64,000 bases of DNA from an uncultured Kiritimatiellota bacterium (GCA_944389945.1 CALXOF010000002.1:62001-126000), one strand, 5' to 3'. Positions 19,808-29,227 are shown, counted from the stretch's first letter. Notes: generated by a model not told the origin, from the sequence alone. A program made the numbers and translations.

Positions 19808-22525
19808 TCAGTTTTCCTCGGCGCGGCGGAACTCCACGCGGCGGAGGATGCGGAATTGGAGGTAAGTGAAGGCAATGAGGCCGACACCGAGGAACCAGGC
19901 CATGGTGGTGGCAGTGCCCATGCGAAGGTTGTTGTAGGCCTCTTTCCAAATGGCGAGGGAGAGGACGTTGGTGGCGTCGCCGGGGCCGCCGAAGGTGAGC
20001 AGGAAGATGCTGCCGATGCTCTGGAAGGCGGCGATGAAGGCCCCAACGAAGTTGATGACCATCAAGGGAAGCAACTGCGGGATGAGCACGTGGCGGACGC
20101 GTCCCCAGAAGCCAGCACCATCGATGGCGGCGGCTTCGTAGTAGTCCTGCGGGAGGGCCTGGAGGGCGGCGATATAGATGAGCGAGGAGATGCCCGCGCC
20201 GGCCCAGACGCCGGGCAGGATACAACAGACCATCGCGAGGGCGGGGTCTTGGAGCCAGGTGCGGTGCTCCAGGCCGAAGGTCGCGAGGAGTTGATTGAGC
20301 ATGCCGTTCTCGGTGGGGTCGTACATCAGTTGCCAAAGCAAGGTGATGACGAGGGTGGAGGTGAGGTGCGGCAGGAAGTAGAGCGTGCGGAAGAGGACCT
20401 TGCCGCGCGGAATCTCCGTGAGCAGGACGGCGAGGATGACAGGCGTGAGGAAGCCCAAGAGCAGGGTGAGGCCAACATACTTGAGCGTGCGGGCCGCGCT
20501 GGCCCAGAAGCCCCAGTCGGTCGCCACCAGAATGAAGTTGTCGAGGCCCACCCACGGGCTGTCGCCCACGATGTGATAGTCACGGAAGGCCATAAGCACG
20601 CCGCGGATGAGCGGGTAGTAACTCCACAGGGCGACGGAGAGAAGCGCCGGGAGCAGCATCAGCCACGCGACGCGCGGCACCTTGTGCGCCGCAGGACCCA
20701 CCGTTTCAGACGCCACGCGTTCGCGGGCCCGGGTGGAACGACGGCGGAAGACCGAGACGGTCAAGAACGTCAAGAAGGCCAAAACAACAAGGAGAAGGAT
20801 GGCGCGCGCCAGCGGACGGTGGCGGTCGAGTTCCTCCTCCGGCACGCGGAACATCAGTCCGCGGTTGGCGTCTTCATTGATGGCGCGGAGCGCGGCGGCC
20901 GTGTCGAAGTCACGCCCCTCCTCGGAGAGAATGAGACCGAGCAAGCGACGTTGAAGCAGGTCGCTGACACCCTGCCAAAAGCCGACAAAGGGTTCCGTGC
21001 GGGCAACGATAGTGCCGGCGTCGAGGTCCTTGTAGAGTTGGCGGATGGCGGGGGGGATGTCCTCCAAGTAGGCATCCAACCCCAGACGGCGAAGGTCCTC
21101 GGGATGGCACCAACGGGCGTTGCCCTCCAGAACCTGCTGGCGGATGTAGGAGTCGTTGAGTGTGGGGGAGGCGAGGCGTTCCAAGCAGGCAAAGACGAGA
21201 TCCTGCTCGGCCTCCGGTCGGCGGGCAACGCCCTCGCTGATGCCCCAAAAGTGACGGTGCGCCTGAAAGACGCGAGGGAGTTCCGATTGCGCGGCGGGGA
21301 AGGGCATCAAACCGACAGCTTCAGGGTCGAGGCCGCCCTCGCCGGTAATACGTTCGATGGCCTCGGTGCCGGCGAACATGGCCGCGACCTCACCACGGAT
21401 GAAGGGCGCGGGGTCATTGTTGAGGGGCAACTTGAGAATGACGCCCTCCTGCACATCCTCGGGCGCGAAGTGAAAAGTCAGGTCTCCACGGACAGCGTAG
21501 CCGACCTCGGCTTCTTCGGGCGTCAAGTCGATGGGCTCGCCGGTCCGAGGGTCCCGAATCCAAGGGGCCCAAGCCAACCGACGCAGAAACTCGGCGGCGG
21601 CGAGGGCCTCGGGGGAATCGAAGGCCGCGCGCCACGTGGGCTCAACGTCCGAGAGGTCTTCACCGTCTTCGGTGATGCACTGCGTGGCCTCCATGGGGAA
21701 ATCGACGGGCGTGCCGCGCAGGCGCGATACCCGGCTCTGAATGATGGGACTGCCGCCCGCGGATTGGAGCCAAGGCAACCAGTTCCACGGGGCCTCGCAG
21801 ACGCCGAAGGCGCGTTGACCGGGCTTGGTGAGGGCTTGGCACCACCGCCAGAACGCCTCCCACGTCTCGGGCGGACGCTCGGGGTCGAGCCCCGCCCGAC
21901 GCACGAGATCTTTGTTGTAGACAATGCCGTAATAGGCGACGGAGGCCGAGGGCAGGGCGTAGACATGGCCATTGGCCGTGGCGACACGGCGCCAGAGTTC
22001 GGGCACATGCGCCCACCCTTCCCACTTTTCGCCGTTCGGCCCCAACCAACGGTCCAACGGCATCAAGAAGCCGTTTCGGATGTCGCTTTGGGCAATATGA
22101 AACCAGACTTGGTAGATGTCCGGGGCGTTGCCGCCGGCCATGGCAAGGAGAAGCGGCGAACGCCCGCCCGCGCCGGGAAGCCACAGGCCGCCCCATTTGA
22201 CGGGCCGCAACTCGGGGTGCTCCGCGCCAAGCGCGACAATCTGCCGCGTGACGGCACCCTCGGGCCGGTCCGGGTCGTAACCGCCCATGAAGGAGACGGT
22301 CACCGGCGAAGCCGGCGCCGTCTCCTTGGAAGTTTGGAGGCTTGGAGGTTTGGAGGCTTGGTTTTGCGGTGGGGCGTTGCCCCACGCCCCTTCGACCGCT
22401 TGAGGACGCTGGGCGTGCGCGGGGGCCACAAATGTCACGGAGGAGAGAAGCAAGGCCAACAAAAAGAGGCGGGGGCGTATCCCCCGCCACCACTTGCAAG
22501 CGCCTTCAAGCCAACCTGCTTTCAT
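19808..22525 (-). CDS. Fused ABC sugar transporter: solute-binding protein plus MalF-type permease
   Basis: A 905-residue protein joining two subunits that are normally separate. Residues about 1-40 are a signal peptide (LFLLALLLSSVTFVAPAHA). Residues about 75-560 form an extracellular solute-binding domain of the sugar type (GGNAPDIYQVW, a WEAFWRWCQALT region, AAMFAGTEA). A membrane segment and a basic linker lead to a MalF-like permease with LMLLPALLSVALWSYYPLI and the EAA loop EAAAIDGAGFWGRVRHVLIP near residue 795. The start at 22523-22525 was chosen for its signal peptide and GGACAGAG site. A GGAAGTTTGG-type repeat lies inside the coding region (22325-22365) and encodes a Gln/Ser/Lys/Pro linker. 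The ATPase and second permease are not in the window. The substrate is unknown. Confidence 0.85.
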   Translation of the reverse strand: MKAGWLEGACKWWRGIRPRLFLLALLLSSVTFVAPAHAQRPQAVEGAWGNAPPQNQASKPPSLQTSKETAPASPVTVSFMGGYDPDRPEGAVTRQIVALGAEHPELRPVKWGGLWLPGAGGRSPLLLAMAGGNAPDIYQVWFHIAQSDIRNGFLMPLDRWLGPNGEKWEGWAHVPELWRRVATANGHVYALPSASVAYYGIVYNKDLVRRAGLDPERPPETWEAFWRWCQALTKPGQRAFGVCEAPWNWLPWLQSAGGSPIIQSRVSRLRGTPVDFPMEATQCITEDGEDLSDVEPTWRAAFDSPEALAAAEFLRRLAWAPWIRDPRTGEPIDLTPEEAEVGYAVRGDLTFHFAPEDVQEGVILKLPLNNDPAPFIRGEVAAMFAGTEAIERITGEGGLDPEAVGLMPFPAAQSELPRVFQAHRHFWGISEGVARRPEAEQDLVFACLERLASPTLNDSYIRQQVLEGNARWCHPEDLRRLGLDAYLEDIPPAIRQLYKDLDAGTIVARTEPFVGFWQGVSDLLQRRLLGLILSEEGRDFDTAAALRAINEDANRGLMFRVPEEELDRHRPLARAILLLVVLAFLTFLTVSVFRRRSTRARERVASETVGPAAHKVPRVAWLMLLPALLSVALWSYYPLIRGVLMAFRDYHIVGDSPWVGLDNFILVATDWGFWASAARTLKYVGLTLLLGFLTPVILAVLLTEIPRGKVLFRTLYFLPHLTSTLVITLLWQLMYDPTENGMLNQLLATFGLEHRTWLQDPALAMVCCILPGVWAGAGISSLIYIAALQALPQDYYEAAAIDGAGFWGRVRHVLIPQLLPLMVINFVGAFIAAFQSIGSIFLLTFGGPGDATNVLSLAIWKEAYNNLRMGTATTMAWFLGVGLIAFTYLQFRILRRVEFRRAEEN
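22325..22365 (+). repeat. GGAAGTTTGG-type repeat inside a coding sequence
   Basis: The same GGAAGTTTGGAGGCTTGG units as in the intergenic gaps, here read in frame on the minus strand as a low-complexity QASKPPSLQTSK-type linker between signal peptide and binding domain. Confidence 0.75.
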
Positions 22526-22557
22526 CTCTGTCCGTCGCCCGTCAGGGCGTTGCCAAA

Positions 22558-22590
22558 CATCCAAACCTCCAAGCTTCCAACCTTCCAATC
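22558..22590 (-). repeat. GGAAGTTTGG-type repeat between two genes
   Basis: An inverted run (CCAAACCTCCAAGCTTCC) filling the 63-bp gap between the 154-aa gene and the ABC transporter start. It ends at the upstream stop codon. Confidence 0.72.
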
Positions 22591-23053
22591 AATAGCCGCG
22601 TTGGGAGAGCTCGGCCTGGAGCTGGGTCCGGAAGGCACGAAAATCCTCGGCGGAGGGCTGGTAGCCGGGGAGCTCAGGCTCAAAACCGAATTGGCCCATC
22701 TGGTCGAAGTACCACCGGGCCTTGTTGCCGTCGGAGAAGGTGACAGATCCGGAGACGAGCGCACCGGGGATGGTCTGGATGGCGTCAACCGTGACGGAGA
22801 CGCCGCCGGGGGCCGCGGGTGCGGCGTCCGCGCCGGGCTTGGGCGGGAGCTTGGCCTTGGTGACGTCGTCGGCGTCGACTTGTGCGACCTTGTCCTTGAC
22901 CTGCGCGCCGATGTCCATCACCAGCATGCGCACGTCAAAGAAGGTCGGGTGTTGGCCGAACTCACTGCGGATGCGCGCCTGCACGTCGCTGAGGGAGGCG
23001 CCTTCGTCCACCCACCGGCGAACCTGCTCAATCTGTTCCTGAGTCAATTCCAT
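22589..23053 (-). CDS. Unknown 154-residue cytoplasmic protein following gspD
   Basis: No family recognised. The N-terminal half is helical with a pattern resembling a small DNA-binding or adaptor fold (LTQEQIEQVRRWVDEGASL, then DVQARIRSEFG and a hydrophobic DVRMLVMDIG helix). An Ala/Pro linker (about 68-83) leads to a beta-rich C-terminal half (VSVTVDAIQTIPG, SGSVTFSDGNKARWYFDQMG, LPGYQPSAEDF). There is no signal peptide or membrane helix. It starts 1 bp after the gspD stop, so it belongs to the secretion operon. A regulatory or accessory role is a guess from position. Confidence 0.7.
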   Translation of the reverse strand: MELTQEQIEQVRRWVDEGASLSDVQARIRSEFGQHPTFFDVRMLVMDIGAQVKDKVAQVDADDVTKAKLPPKPGADAAPAAPGGVSVTVDAIQTIPGALVSGSVTFSDGNKARWYFDQMGQFGFEPELPGYQPSAEDFRAFRTQLQAELSQRGY

Positions 23054-23054
23054 C

Positions 23055-25847
23055 TCATTCCTCCTCTTGAGGCTCGATAATCATCATGGGGCGCAGCAAC
23101 GCGGACTCGTTCGAGGCGGGCGCCGCCGGCGCGGTGGGCGTTTCCGCCGGAGCCGCGTCTGCGCTCTCTTCAAGTTCGTTGTAGAGGGCCTCGCGCATCT
23201 GCTTCTCGTTGGAGATTTCGCGCTCACGGTCGCGGATCTCGCGCGGGGTGAGGTCCTCGCGCTCGTCCTCCAAGTCTTCGCTCTTGATGCGAATGGAGTC
23301 CTCGAGCAAGTCCAACATCTTGCGGTCATGCTCACGCCGCGCCTTCACGCGCTCCTGCGACGCCGCGAACTGCTTGTCCTCGTAGGCGCGTTTCAGCTTC
23401 TCACGACGGAGCATCTCCTCCTCGTCCGGTACATCAGCCAACTCGGAGCTCGACCAACCGCGGTTCCAAATGCCGGCGGCATCGAGGTAGTCCTTGCGGC
23501 GTTTGGCCTCTTCCTGTGCCTCCTCGGAAGTCTGGAAGACATAGGGCGTGAGGAAGACGAGAAGCTCGGTCCGCTCATCAGAGTATTCCGTATAACCAAA
23601 GAGGTACTTGCCAATCCAAGGGATGTTCCTCAAAATAGGAATACCTCCTTGCTCTTCCTTTTTGGTCTGCGAGACAAGACCTCCAATGACAACGGTCTGC
23701 CCATTGTTAACGGCAATCGAGCCGGAAATCTTACGAGTGGTAGGTGTCGGCCACGTCTCAGAAGAACGAGACGCGTTACTGGAACCAATGGTTGAACTTC
23801 CACCCTCTTCATCCTCATCGTCCTGTACGACCGTGGAAGTAGAGCCTGTACCCGGGACTCTCTGTTCTTGGTCTGCATTCTGGAAAGTTTCCTCAAAGGA
23901 AAGCACAACCGTTCCATCAGGATTAATCCGAGGAGTAACCTTGATAGAGAGGCCTATTTCTTCCTGTGTAATGTCAGGCTGATAACCGGAACTATAACCA
24001 CCGGAATAACCCATGTACTTCATGCCATTGTAGAGATACACCATGCGCGTGCTCTCAATGGTAGCCTCCTTGTTATCCTGCGTCATAAGGATAGGCGAAG
24101 TCAACATTTTTGTGCGCCCATCCGTATCCAAAGCATGCAGTAGGAAGTCTAGGTTGAGCTTATTAATAGTACCGAAATACTGCGTTGCAGGCGAAGATCC
24201 AACGACCGTACCGGCCGCTGCACTGAATAGGTCTGTCGCATTGTCACCAGACTCGCCTGGCATACCACCTCCACGATACGAGTCTCGATATTGACTTCCG
24301 CCAGAAATTCGTTTGACCCACTGGACTCCTGTCTCGAACTCATCGTTGAGCGTCACTTCTAGCACGACAGTCTCGATGAGCACCTGGGCCACCGGTACGT
24401 CCATGGCGGCGATGATTTCCTTGATGGCGGCGAGGTCGGAGGGGGAAGCCATGACCATGACGGCGTTGATACGCGAGTCGGCGAGAATCTTAATGTTCTC
24501 CTTCTTCAGCTCGCCCATGCGGGACTTGGTGGAGGCGGGAAGGGTGGCCTCGACCTGACGGGCACGGCGGGTGAGGTTTTGGTTGCCGGCCTGGTTGGCG
24601 GTGTTGCGGGTGTTGTTGTCGTCGTCCTTGGAGGAGGAGGTGCCGTCAATCAGCTCGTTGAGGAGGTCGGCCACGCCTTTGTTCGAGTCCTCGGTCTCGG
24701 CCTGGGCATACTTGAGGCGGATGACCTCGACGGCGATTTCGGGGGCGGTCTCGATGTCGAGGACCTTGATGATGCGCTCGAAGAAGGCCATGTTGGAGGG
24801 GCGGGTGACGATGATGAGCTGGTTGGAGCGCTCATCGGCCATGATCTGCACCTTGCCGCGGATCATGCCGCGGTCGGCGTCGGAGACGAGGGCGTCGCCG
24901 ACGGAGGAGTCCGGCTCGGGCTGGGTGGTCTGCGGGCGGGTGACGCCGGGGAGGGCGCGCGAGACGCCGGGACGCATGCCGCCGCTCAGGGAGTTGGAGG
25001 GACGCGGGGCGGCGGTGGTGCGCTTGGAGCTCTCGTCCTCCTCGCGGCTGGCGGCGACGAACTCCTCGAGGGCGGTCTTGATGTCGGCGGCCTTGGCGTA
25101 CTTGATGGGGTAGACGTTGACCTCCTCGAGGACGGGGAGGGGCTTATCGATGAACTCCAGGATCTCAATCATGCGGTTGACGTTTTCCTGGGTGTCGGTG
25201 ATGAGGAGGGAGTTGGTGCGCTCGAGGTATTGGATCTGACCGTCAGGACGCTTGAAGCTCTCGATGACCTTCTGGGCCTCTTCGGCGGAGATGTTCTTGG
25301 GCGTGAGGATTTGGCGGACAATCTGTCCCTGCTCAGGATGACGGCCGCCCTCGGGGATATCCAGAAAGGTCTCGATGCCCTGCTGGCCGATGGACTTGAA
25401 GGGCACAACGAGAACGAAGCGTTCGCCCACGGGGATGAGTCCGATGCCGTTGAGCTGAAGCTGTTGCTCGATGGCCTGGAGATATTCCTCGTCGGTCCAC
25501 TCATCCTCATCGGTGGAGCGGAGGGACATGGTGACCTTGGGGACGTCGGGTGAGGTGAGCAGGGTGCGATGGGTGACCTGGGAATAGATCTGCAGGAAGA
25601 GCTCGGCGGGGGCGTTGTCGAACTTCAGTTTGGGGCGGCCGCCCTTGCCGCGCTCGGCCTTGGCGAGCTGCTTGGCGACCTCGGTGGATGAGGTCGCGGC
25701 GGCCGCGGCGGCGGCCTGCTGGCCCTGGCGGGCGGTGGTGGTGCGGCGGCCGGTGATGGAAGGGGCGCGCGTCTGCGCCTGCGCCACGCCGACGCAGAGC
25801 AGAAGCAAAGAGAGAAGCAGAAAACGGGAAGTGTCGCGCATGGTCAA
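23055..25847 (-). CDS. gspD: Type II secretion system secretin GspD
   Basis: A 930-residue outer-membrane secretin that forms the export channel of a type II-like secretion system. It has a signal peptide (LLLSLLLLCVGVAQA), an Ala-rich linker, N0/N1-type domains (LKFDNAPAELFLQIYSQVTH; RQILTPKNISAEEAQKVIESF), further N domains (NSLLITDTQENVNRMIEILE, NQLIIVTRPSNMAFFERII) and the C-terminal secretin domain. The signature VIGGLVSQTKKEEQGGIPIL and a VFLTPYVFQT strand are present. After the secretin domain there is an unusual charged, helical tail of about 150 residues with a Glu-rich end. It overlaps the GspM-like gene by 4 bp. The start could also be 6 bp inside (MRDTSRF). Confidence 0.93.
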   Translation of the reverse strand: MTMRDTSRFLLLSLLLLCVGVAQAQTRAPSITGRRTTTARQGQQAAAAAAATSSTEVAKQLAKAERGKGGRPKLKFDNAPAELFLQIYSQVTHRTLLTSPDVPKVTMSLRSTDEDEWTDEEYLQAIEQQLQLNGIGLIPVGERFVLVVPFKSIGQQGIETFLDIPEGGRHPEQGQIVRQILTPKNISAEEAQKVIESFKRPDGQIQYLERTNSLLITDTQENVNRMIEILEFIDKPLPVLEEVNVYPIKYAKAADIKTALEEFVAASREEDESSKRTTAAPRPSNSLSGGMRPGVSRALPGVTRPQTTQPEPDSSVGDALVSDADRGMIRGKVQIMADERSNQLIIVTRPSNMAFFERIIKVLDIETAPEIAVEVIRLKYAQAETEDSNKGVADLLNELIDGTSSSKDDDNNTRNTANQAGNQNLTRRARQVEATLPASTKSRMGELKKENIKILADSRINAVMVMASPSDLAAIKEIIAAMDVPVAQVLIETVVLEVTLNDEFETGVQWVKRISGGSQYRDSYRGGGMPGESGDNATDLFSAAAGTVVGSSPATQYFGTINKLNLDFLLHALDTDGRTKMLTSPILMTQDNKEATIESTRMVYLYNGMKYMGYSGGYSSGYQPDITQEEIGLSIKVTPRINPDGTVVLSFEETFQNADQEQRVPGTGSTSTVVQDDEDEEGGSSTIGSSNASRSSETWPTPTTRKISGSIAVNNGQTVVIGGLVSQTKKEEQGGIPILRNIPWIGKYLFGYTEYSDERTELLVFLTPYVFQTSEEAQEEAKRRKDYLDAAGIWNRGWSSSELADVPDEEEMLRREKLKRAYEDKQFAASQERVKARREHDRKMLDLLEDSIRIKSEDLEDEREDLTPREIRDREREISNEKQMREALYNELEESADAAPAETPTAPAAPASNESALLRPMMIIEPQEEE

Positions 25848-26392
25848 TCCTCGTCAGTGGTGGCGGCTCGGCGCGTGTAGGCGCAATTGATGGTGAAGGT
25901 GCCCTTGAGCATGCCTGGGTTCTTGGTATCCGGACTAATGGAAATGGCGCGGACGTCCATCATCGCACCCTCTTGGGTTTCAACTTGGTAAAGGAAGTCT
26001 ACGAGTGAATCCAATCGCCCCTGCCAATCGGTGCAACGGATGGGCAACTCGGTGACCGTGCCGTGGGTTGTTTCGTTGCCGACCGCGCGGCGGACGATGC
26101 TCACGTTGTTGGCGGTGGCCAGGTTGTCCACCAGCGGCAACCAATGGGTGGTGTCCAGCGCCACGCCTTCGGGGAAGCTGGGCATCGAGGCGCGGAGTTG
26201 GGCATACTGCGCCTCGAGTTCGGGGCGGACGGAGACAACGGCGCGTTCCAGCGACAGTTGCGACTGCCCCTGCTCCACACTCTCTTTCGCCATCGTCCAA
26301 GCGACACGGGCCTTCGGCAACCAAATGCCCAAAATACCCAACGCCACCACGAAGGCGAAGACCACCAGCAGTTTCTTGTCGCGCTCCGTCAT
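25844..26392 (-). CDS. GspM/PilO-like secretion assembly protein
   Basis: A 182-residue bitopic inner-membrane protein. It has a short cytoplasmic start, one membrane helix (about 8-25, LLVVFAFVVALGILGIWLP), a coiled-coil stretch, then a ferredoxin-like periplasmic domain (IRCTDWQGRLDSLVDFLYQV, then VRAISISPD and LKGTFTINCAYTRR). This is the layout of GspM/PilO subunits, which with GspL form the inner-membrane platform of type II secretion. It lies between the GspL-like gene (4-bp overlap) and gspD (4-bp overlap), the expected position. The call rests on architecture and synteny because this family is poorly conserved in sequence. Confidence 0.75.
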   Translation of the reverse strand: MTERDKKLLVVFAFVVALGILGIWLPKARVAWTMAKESVEQGQSQLSLERAVVSVRPELEAQYAQLRASMPSFPEGVALDTTHWLPLVDNLATANNVSIVRRAVGNETTHGTVTELPIRCTDWQGRLDSLVDFLYQVETQEGAMMDVRAISISPDTKNPGMLKGTFTINCAYTRRAATTDED

Positions 26393-27627
26393 AGGGTCTC
26401 CTCCTCTTCGTCCTCCTCAGGGTTGGGGGGCACGGGAAGCTGAAGCGTCAAGGTAAAGGACTGCCGCCCCGTGGAGCGGTCGAGCGAGGCCACCTGCGAG
26501 CCGCGGTCCACCCGCACAATGCGCGCATCGGCCTCCAACTTGTTGATGAGGTCGTAGACGTCGCTCGCCCTATCGGCCAGGCCTGTCACGCGCACCGTGT
26601 AATCCTTCGTTCGGTCATAGGTGAAGGATTTGAGCACCACGTTGGGTTGTTTGCTCTGGCAAATCAAGAGCAGAATCTCCAAGGCGGAGTGACTGCGGTC
26701 GCCATAGGCCTTCACCAAATCCAACTGCTTGCGCAAGGCCATGGTCGCCCGATAGTCCGCGTGTTGGGCGTCAATCTGGGCCTGAATCTCATCCGCTTGC
26801 CGTTGATAGTAGCGCGGCAGGAAGAAGAGCGCGAAGGCACAGGCCAGCCACGCCACGGCAAAGACCGCGCCGCCAACAACCAAGAGTTGTTTCTGACGCA
26901 GCGCCTTGGCCTCCGCAATCCATACCGGAGGGGTCAAATCGAAGGTTACGCCAGCATCTTCGGCTCGGGCCCGCAACCCTTGTTGCAACAGCGTCTCGGC
27001 ATCGGCGAGAGGCTCAAAGTCAACCTCCCCGTCCATCGCCTGACGCAACGGCTCTGCCTCATTCGATTCGGTCGCCAGGCAGAATCCACGCCCCACCGAA
27101 CCGGTCTCCCCACCCTCCATGGCCAGGCGCATCAGCGCCAAGGTCATCGCGTGGGCCAACATCGCATCCGCCGTCTCCGGCGGGAACCCGCGCACCTCCA
27201 ACGGTGCGCCATCGGCCAACAACAGGAAGACGATTTCCGTTGGCGCGCGCACCAACACGGGGCGGATGCCCTCGCCCACCTGCGGCCAGCGCGCCACAAT
27301 GCCACGCGCCCACCCCAGCGCCGAAAGATCCAGCCGCACCTTGCCCAGGCCCCCCACCGCACGCAAGGCATCATGGCCGCACTGCGCCAACGTCTCATTC
27401 GCCGCACCCGCCACGAAGACGTCCAACGCCTCAGGCTGTTCCCGCACCACCTCGTAGGAATAGGTATAGGCCTCTTCCTCGAAGGGCATCAGCGACTCCA
27501 TCGCCAAGCGCACCGCGTCGGCTAGAGTCTCCTTCGCCTCGATGGGCAGGGAAAGCCGCGAGCACACCGTGTCGAAGGTCGGCACGTAGGGCAGGCTGTC
27601 AGGCAACTTCTGTCGTCTCTTAACCAT
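26389..27627 (-). CDS. GspL / PilM-PilN-like secretion assembly protein
   Basis: A 412-residue protein with an N-terminal actin-like cytoplasmic region (about 1-240; LADAVRLAMESLMPFEEEAY resembles PilM/GspL), one membrane helix (about 248-272, VVGGAVFAVAWLACAFALFFL), a coiled coil, and a periplasmic PilN/GspL-like domain (PNVVLKSFTYDRTKDYTVRV; SQVASLDRSTGRQSFTLTL). It ends in a poly-acidic tail. The order K-L-M-D in this operon supports the GspL identity. It begins 3 bp after the gspK stop and overlaps the GspM-like gene by 4 bp. The actin-like part is divergent. Confidence 0.77.
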   Translation of the reverse strand: MVKRRQKLPDSLPYVPTFDTVCSRLSLPIEAKETLADAVRLAMESLMPFEEEAYTYSYEVVREQPEALDVFVAGAANETLAQCGHDALRAVGGLGKVRLDLSALGWARGIVARWPQVGEGIRPVLVRAPTEIVFLLLADGAPLEVRGFPPETADAMLAHAMTLALMRLAMEGGETGSVGRGFCLATESNEAEPLRQAMDGEVDFEPLADAETLLQQGLRARAEDAGVTFDLTPPVWIAEAKALRQKQLLVVGGAVFAVAWLACAFALFFLPRYYQRQADEIQAQIDAQHADYRATMALRKQLDLVKAYGDRSHSALEILLLICQSKQPNVVLKSFTYDRTKDYTVRVTGLADRASDVYDLINKLEADARIVRVDRGSQVASLDRSTGRQSFTLTLQLPVPPNPEEDEEEETL

Positions 27628-27630
27628 CCC

Positions 27631-28908
27631 TTAGGTTTCCTCCCGCCACTGCAAAATGACCAATCCATTGCCGCCGAGCCCGGCGCTCGTCTTCCCAGAG
27701 CCCGCGGCCGCAGCCGAGTCGCTCCCAGAGGCACCGCGCTGCACCACGGCCCAGACGCGTCGGCGCACGTTGCCCACGCGTCCTTCAAGTTCCAGGCGAT
27801 AGACGTCGCAATCCACCGTCAGGTAAGGGTTCACCTCTTCCTGCGTCAGACCCGAGATGCGCGCCAGGAAGTCCGACATATCCTTGAAATGGTAATCTGC
27901 CACCGCCTTGTCCTCGGCGAGGCTATACTCCTGCGCCACGCGCTCCGAGGCATCCGCCGTGCCGGCGTTCAGTCCCTCGCGCTCTTCGATGATGGCATCC
28001 ACCGTCAAAGTGTCCCAGGTCTCGACCTCCTCCATGGGGTCCTCCACCAGGCAGGGCACGGTCAGCAACACCTCGCGGGGCGCAGCGTTCACGTTGATCT
28101 TCCCCGTGCCATAGGTGGTGAAGAGGTGCTCGATGCCTTTAACCGTGATTTGGCGCGCCCGCTCCTCGTCCGGGTTCCACACGCCACCCTTCAGAAGGAC
28201 GCCCCCATTCCGATTGAAGCCGCGGATATAGGCTAGCTCGCCCACCGTGTCCAGGGGGCCGTTCTTGCAATGGTAGGGCGTATCCAAGCTTTGGTAATAC
28301 TCCTCTTCCGCGCCGTACTCAGACTCCTTGTTGTCGTCCTCGTCCACCCAATCGTAGAAAGAGTCCACCAGCTCGTCCCAATCCTCCTCCGGCACGCCGG
28401 CCCAGAGCAGGATACGCGCCCACAACTCGTCGGCCTCCTTCTCGCCCATGCCCGCGTGGGTCATCTTGTTGATGTTCCAGCGCGCCGGCTCGGGTTCGAT
28501 GGCCACGAAGATTTCCGCGTCGGGCTCGTCCCCCACCCCTTGCTCCACACTGTCTTCGGCGAAGTGCAGGTGACGCTGCTCGTCATAATAGAGACGTTGG
28601 TGGATCTCCACCCGTTGCCCCCGCTTCAAGCGAATGGCCGGCACAATCCACCGGTCTTCCTCCGCGTCTTCCTTCGTCGCCTCCTCCGAGACGCCGTCCT
28701 GCCGCTCCATCAGCATCTCTGCCAAGACCAACCCGCTCTCCACAAGCGCCGTCGCCTGATGGCGATTGCCGATATAGACGGCGGACTTGCCTTCCATATA
28801 AGCATCCATGGCAAAGGAACACACCAGGAGGCTGAGCACAGCCACCGTCCAAATCACCGCGACCAAGGCAAACCCGCCGCGCGCGCGTTGCATTCCTTTG
28901 ACAATCAT
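27631..28908 (-). CDS. gspK: Type II secretion system minor pseudopilin GspK
   Basis: About 425 residues. The start at 28906-28908 gives a short basic leader and the pseudopilin N-terminus GFALVAVIWTVAVLSLLVCS with the G-F cleavage site; an alternative start at 28893 (MQRARGGF) is equally possible. The downstream SAM-like helical domain contains KINVNAAPREVLLTVPCL, a GspK hallmark, and IDEREG-like IIEEREGLN. GspK caps the pseudopilus tip. It is the first gene of the secretion operon. gspE, F and G are absent here and must be elsewhere if the system works. Many acidic residues (EEDEED-like) surround the DSFYDWVDEDD calcium-type site. Confidence 0.9.
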   Translation of the reverse strand: MIVKGMQRARGGFALVAVIWTVAVLSLLVCSFAMDAYMEGKSAVYIGNRHQATALVESGLVLAEMLMERQDGVSEEATKEDAEEDRWIVPAIRLKRGQRVEIHQRLYYDEQRHLHFAEDSVEQGVGDEPDAEIFVAIEPEPARWNINKMTHAGMGEKEADELWARILLWAGVPEEDWDELVDSFYDWVDEDDNKESEYGAEEEYYQSLDTPYHCKNGPLDTVGELAYIRGFNRNGGVLLKGGVWNPDEERARQITVKGIEHLFTTYGTGKINVNAAPREVLLTVPCLVEDPMEEVETWDTLTVDAIIEEREGLNAGTADASERVAQEYSLAEDKAVADYHFKDMSDFLARISGLTQEEVNPYLTVDCDVYRLELEGRVGNVRRRVWAVVQRGASGSDSAAAAGSGKTSAGLGGNGLVILQWREET

Positions 28909-29227
28909 CTTTTCGTGAAGAATACCAAAAAATCCCCCCAAAATAAAGAACCGACCCAAAGAAACCCTCCTCAGCCCCATCAAAAGCATACAGCAAAATG
29001 CATGACCATCCCCCACCCTCCCCTCGTCACCCCCTTACGAATCCCCGCGTGACCCTATAAGGGTCCTGGGTGAGACCCTATAGGGGTCCGTATCGAGACC
29101 CTATAAGGGTCGGAGGTGAGACCCTATAGTGGTCGGAGGTCAACCCTTATAGGGTATCAACAAACACCTCCAAAGGATTGGGCGCGCAAAGTTCCCCAAA
29201 GGGCTTCATAGAGAAAGGCTCGATAAC
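28909..29227. other. Intergenic region upstream of gspK, with palindrome array 3
   Basis: About 320 bp between gspK and the terminator of the next gene. It contains array 3 (29051-29156). The gspK-proximal part (28909-29040) should contain the operon promoter, but no convincing -35/-10 pair was identified. Confidence 0.7.
29051..29156. repeat. CTATAG palindrome array 3 (five units)
   Basis: Five units, in opposite orientation to arrays 1, 2 and 4, with cores CCCTATAAGGG, CCCTATAGGGG, CCCTATAAGGG, CCCTATAGTGG and CCCTTATAGGG. Spacing is about 22 bp. Confidence 0.88.

Noticed and set aside
19670-23080. 1,136-codon plus-strand frame opposite the ABC transporter fusion.
   Set aside because: Shadow frame; the minus strand has signal peptide, binding-protein and EAA motifs.
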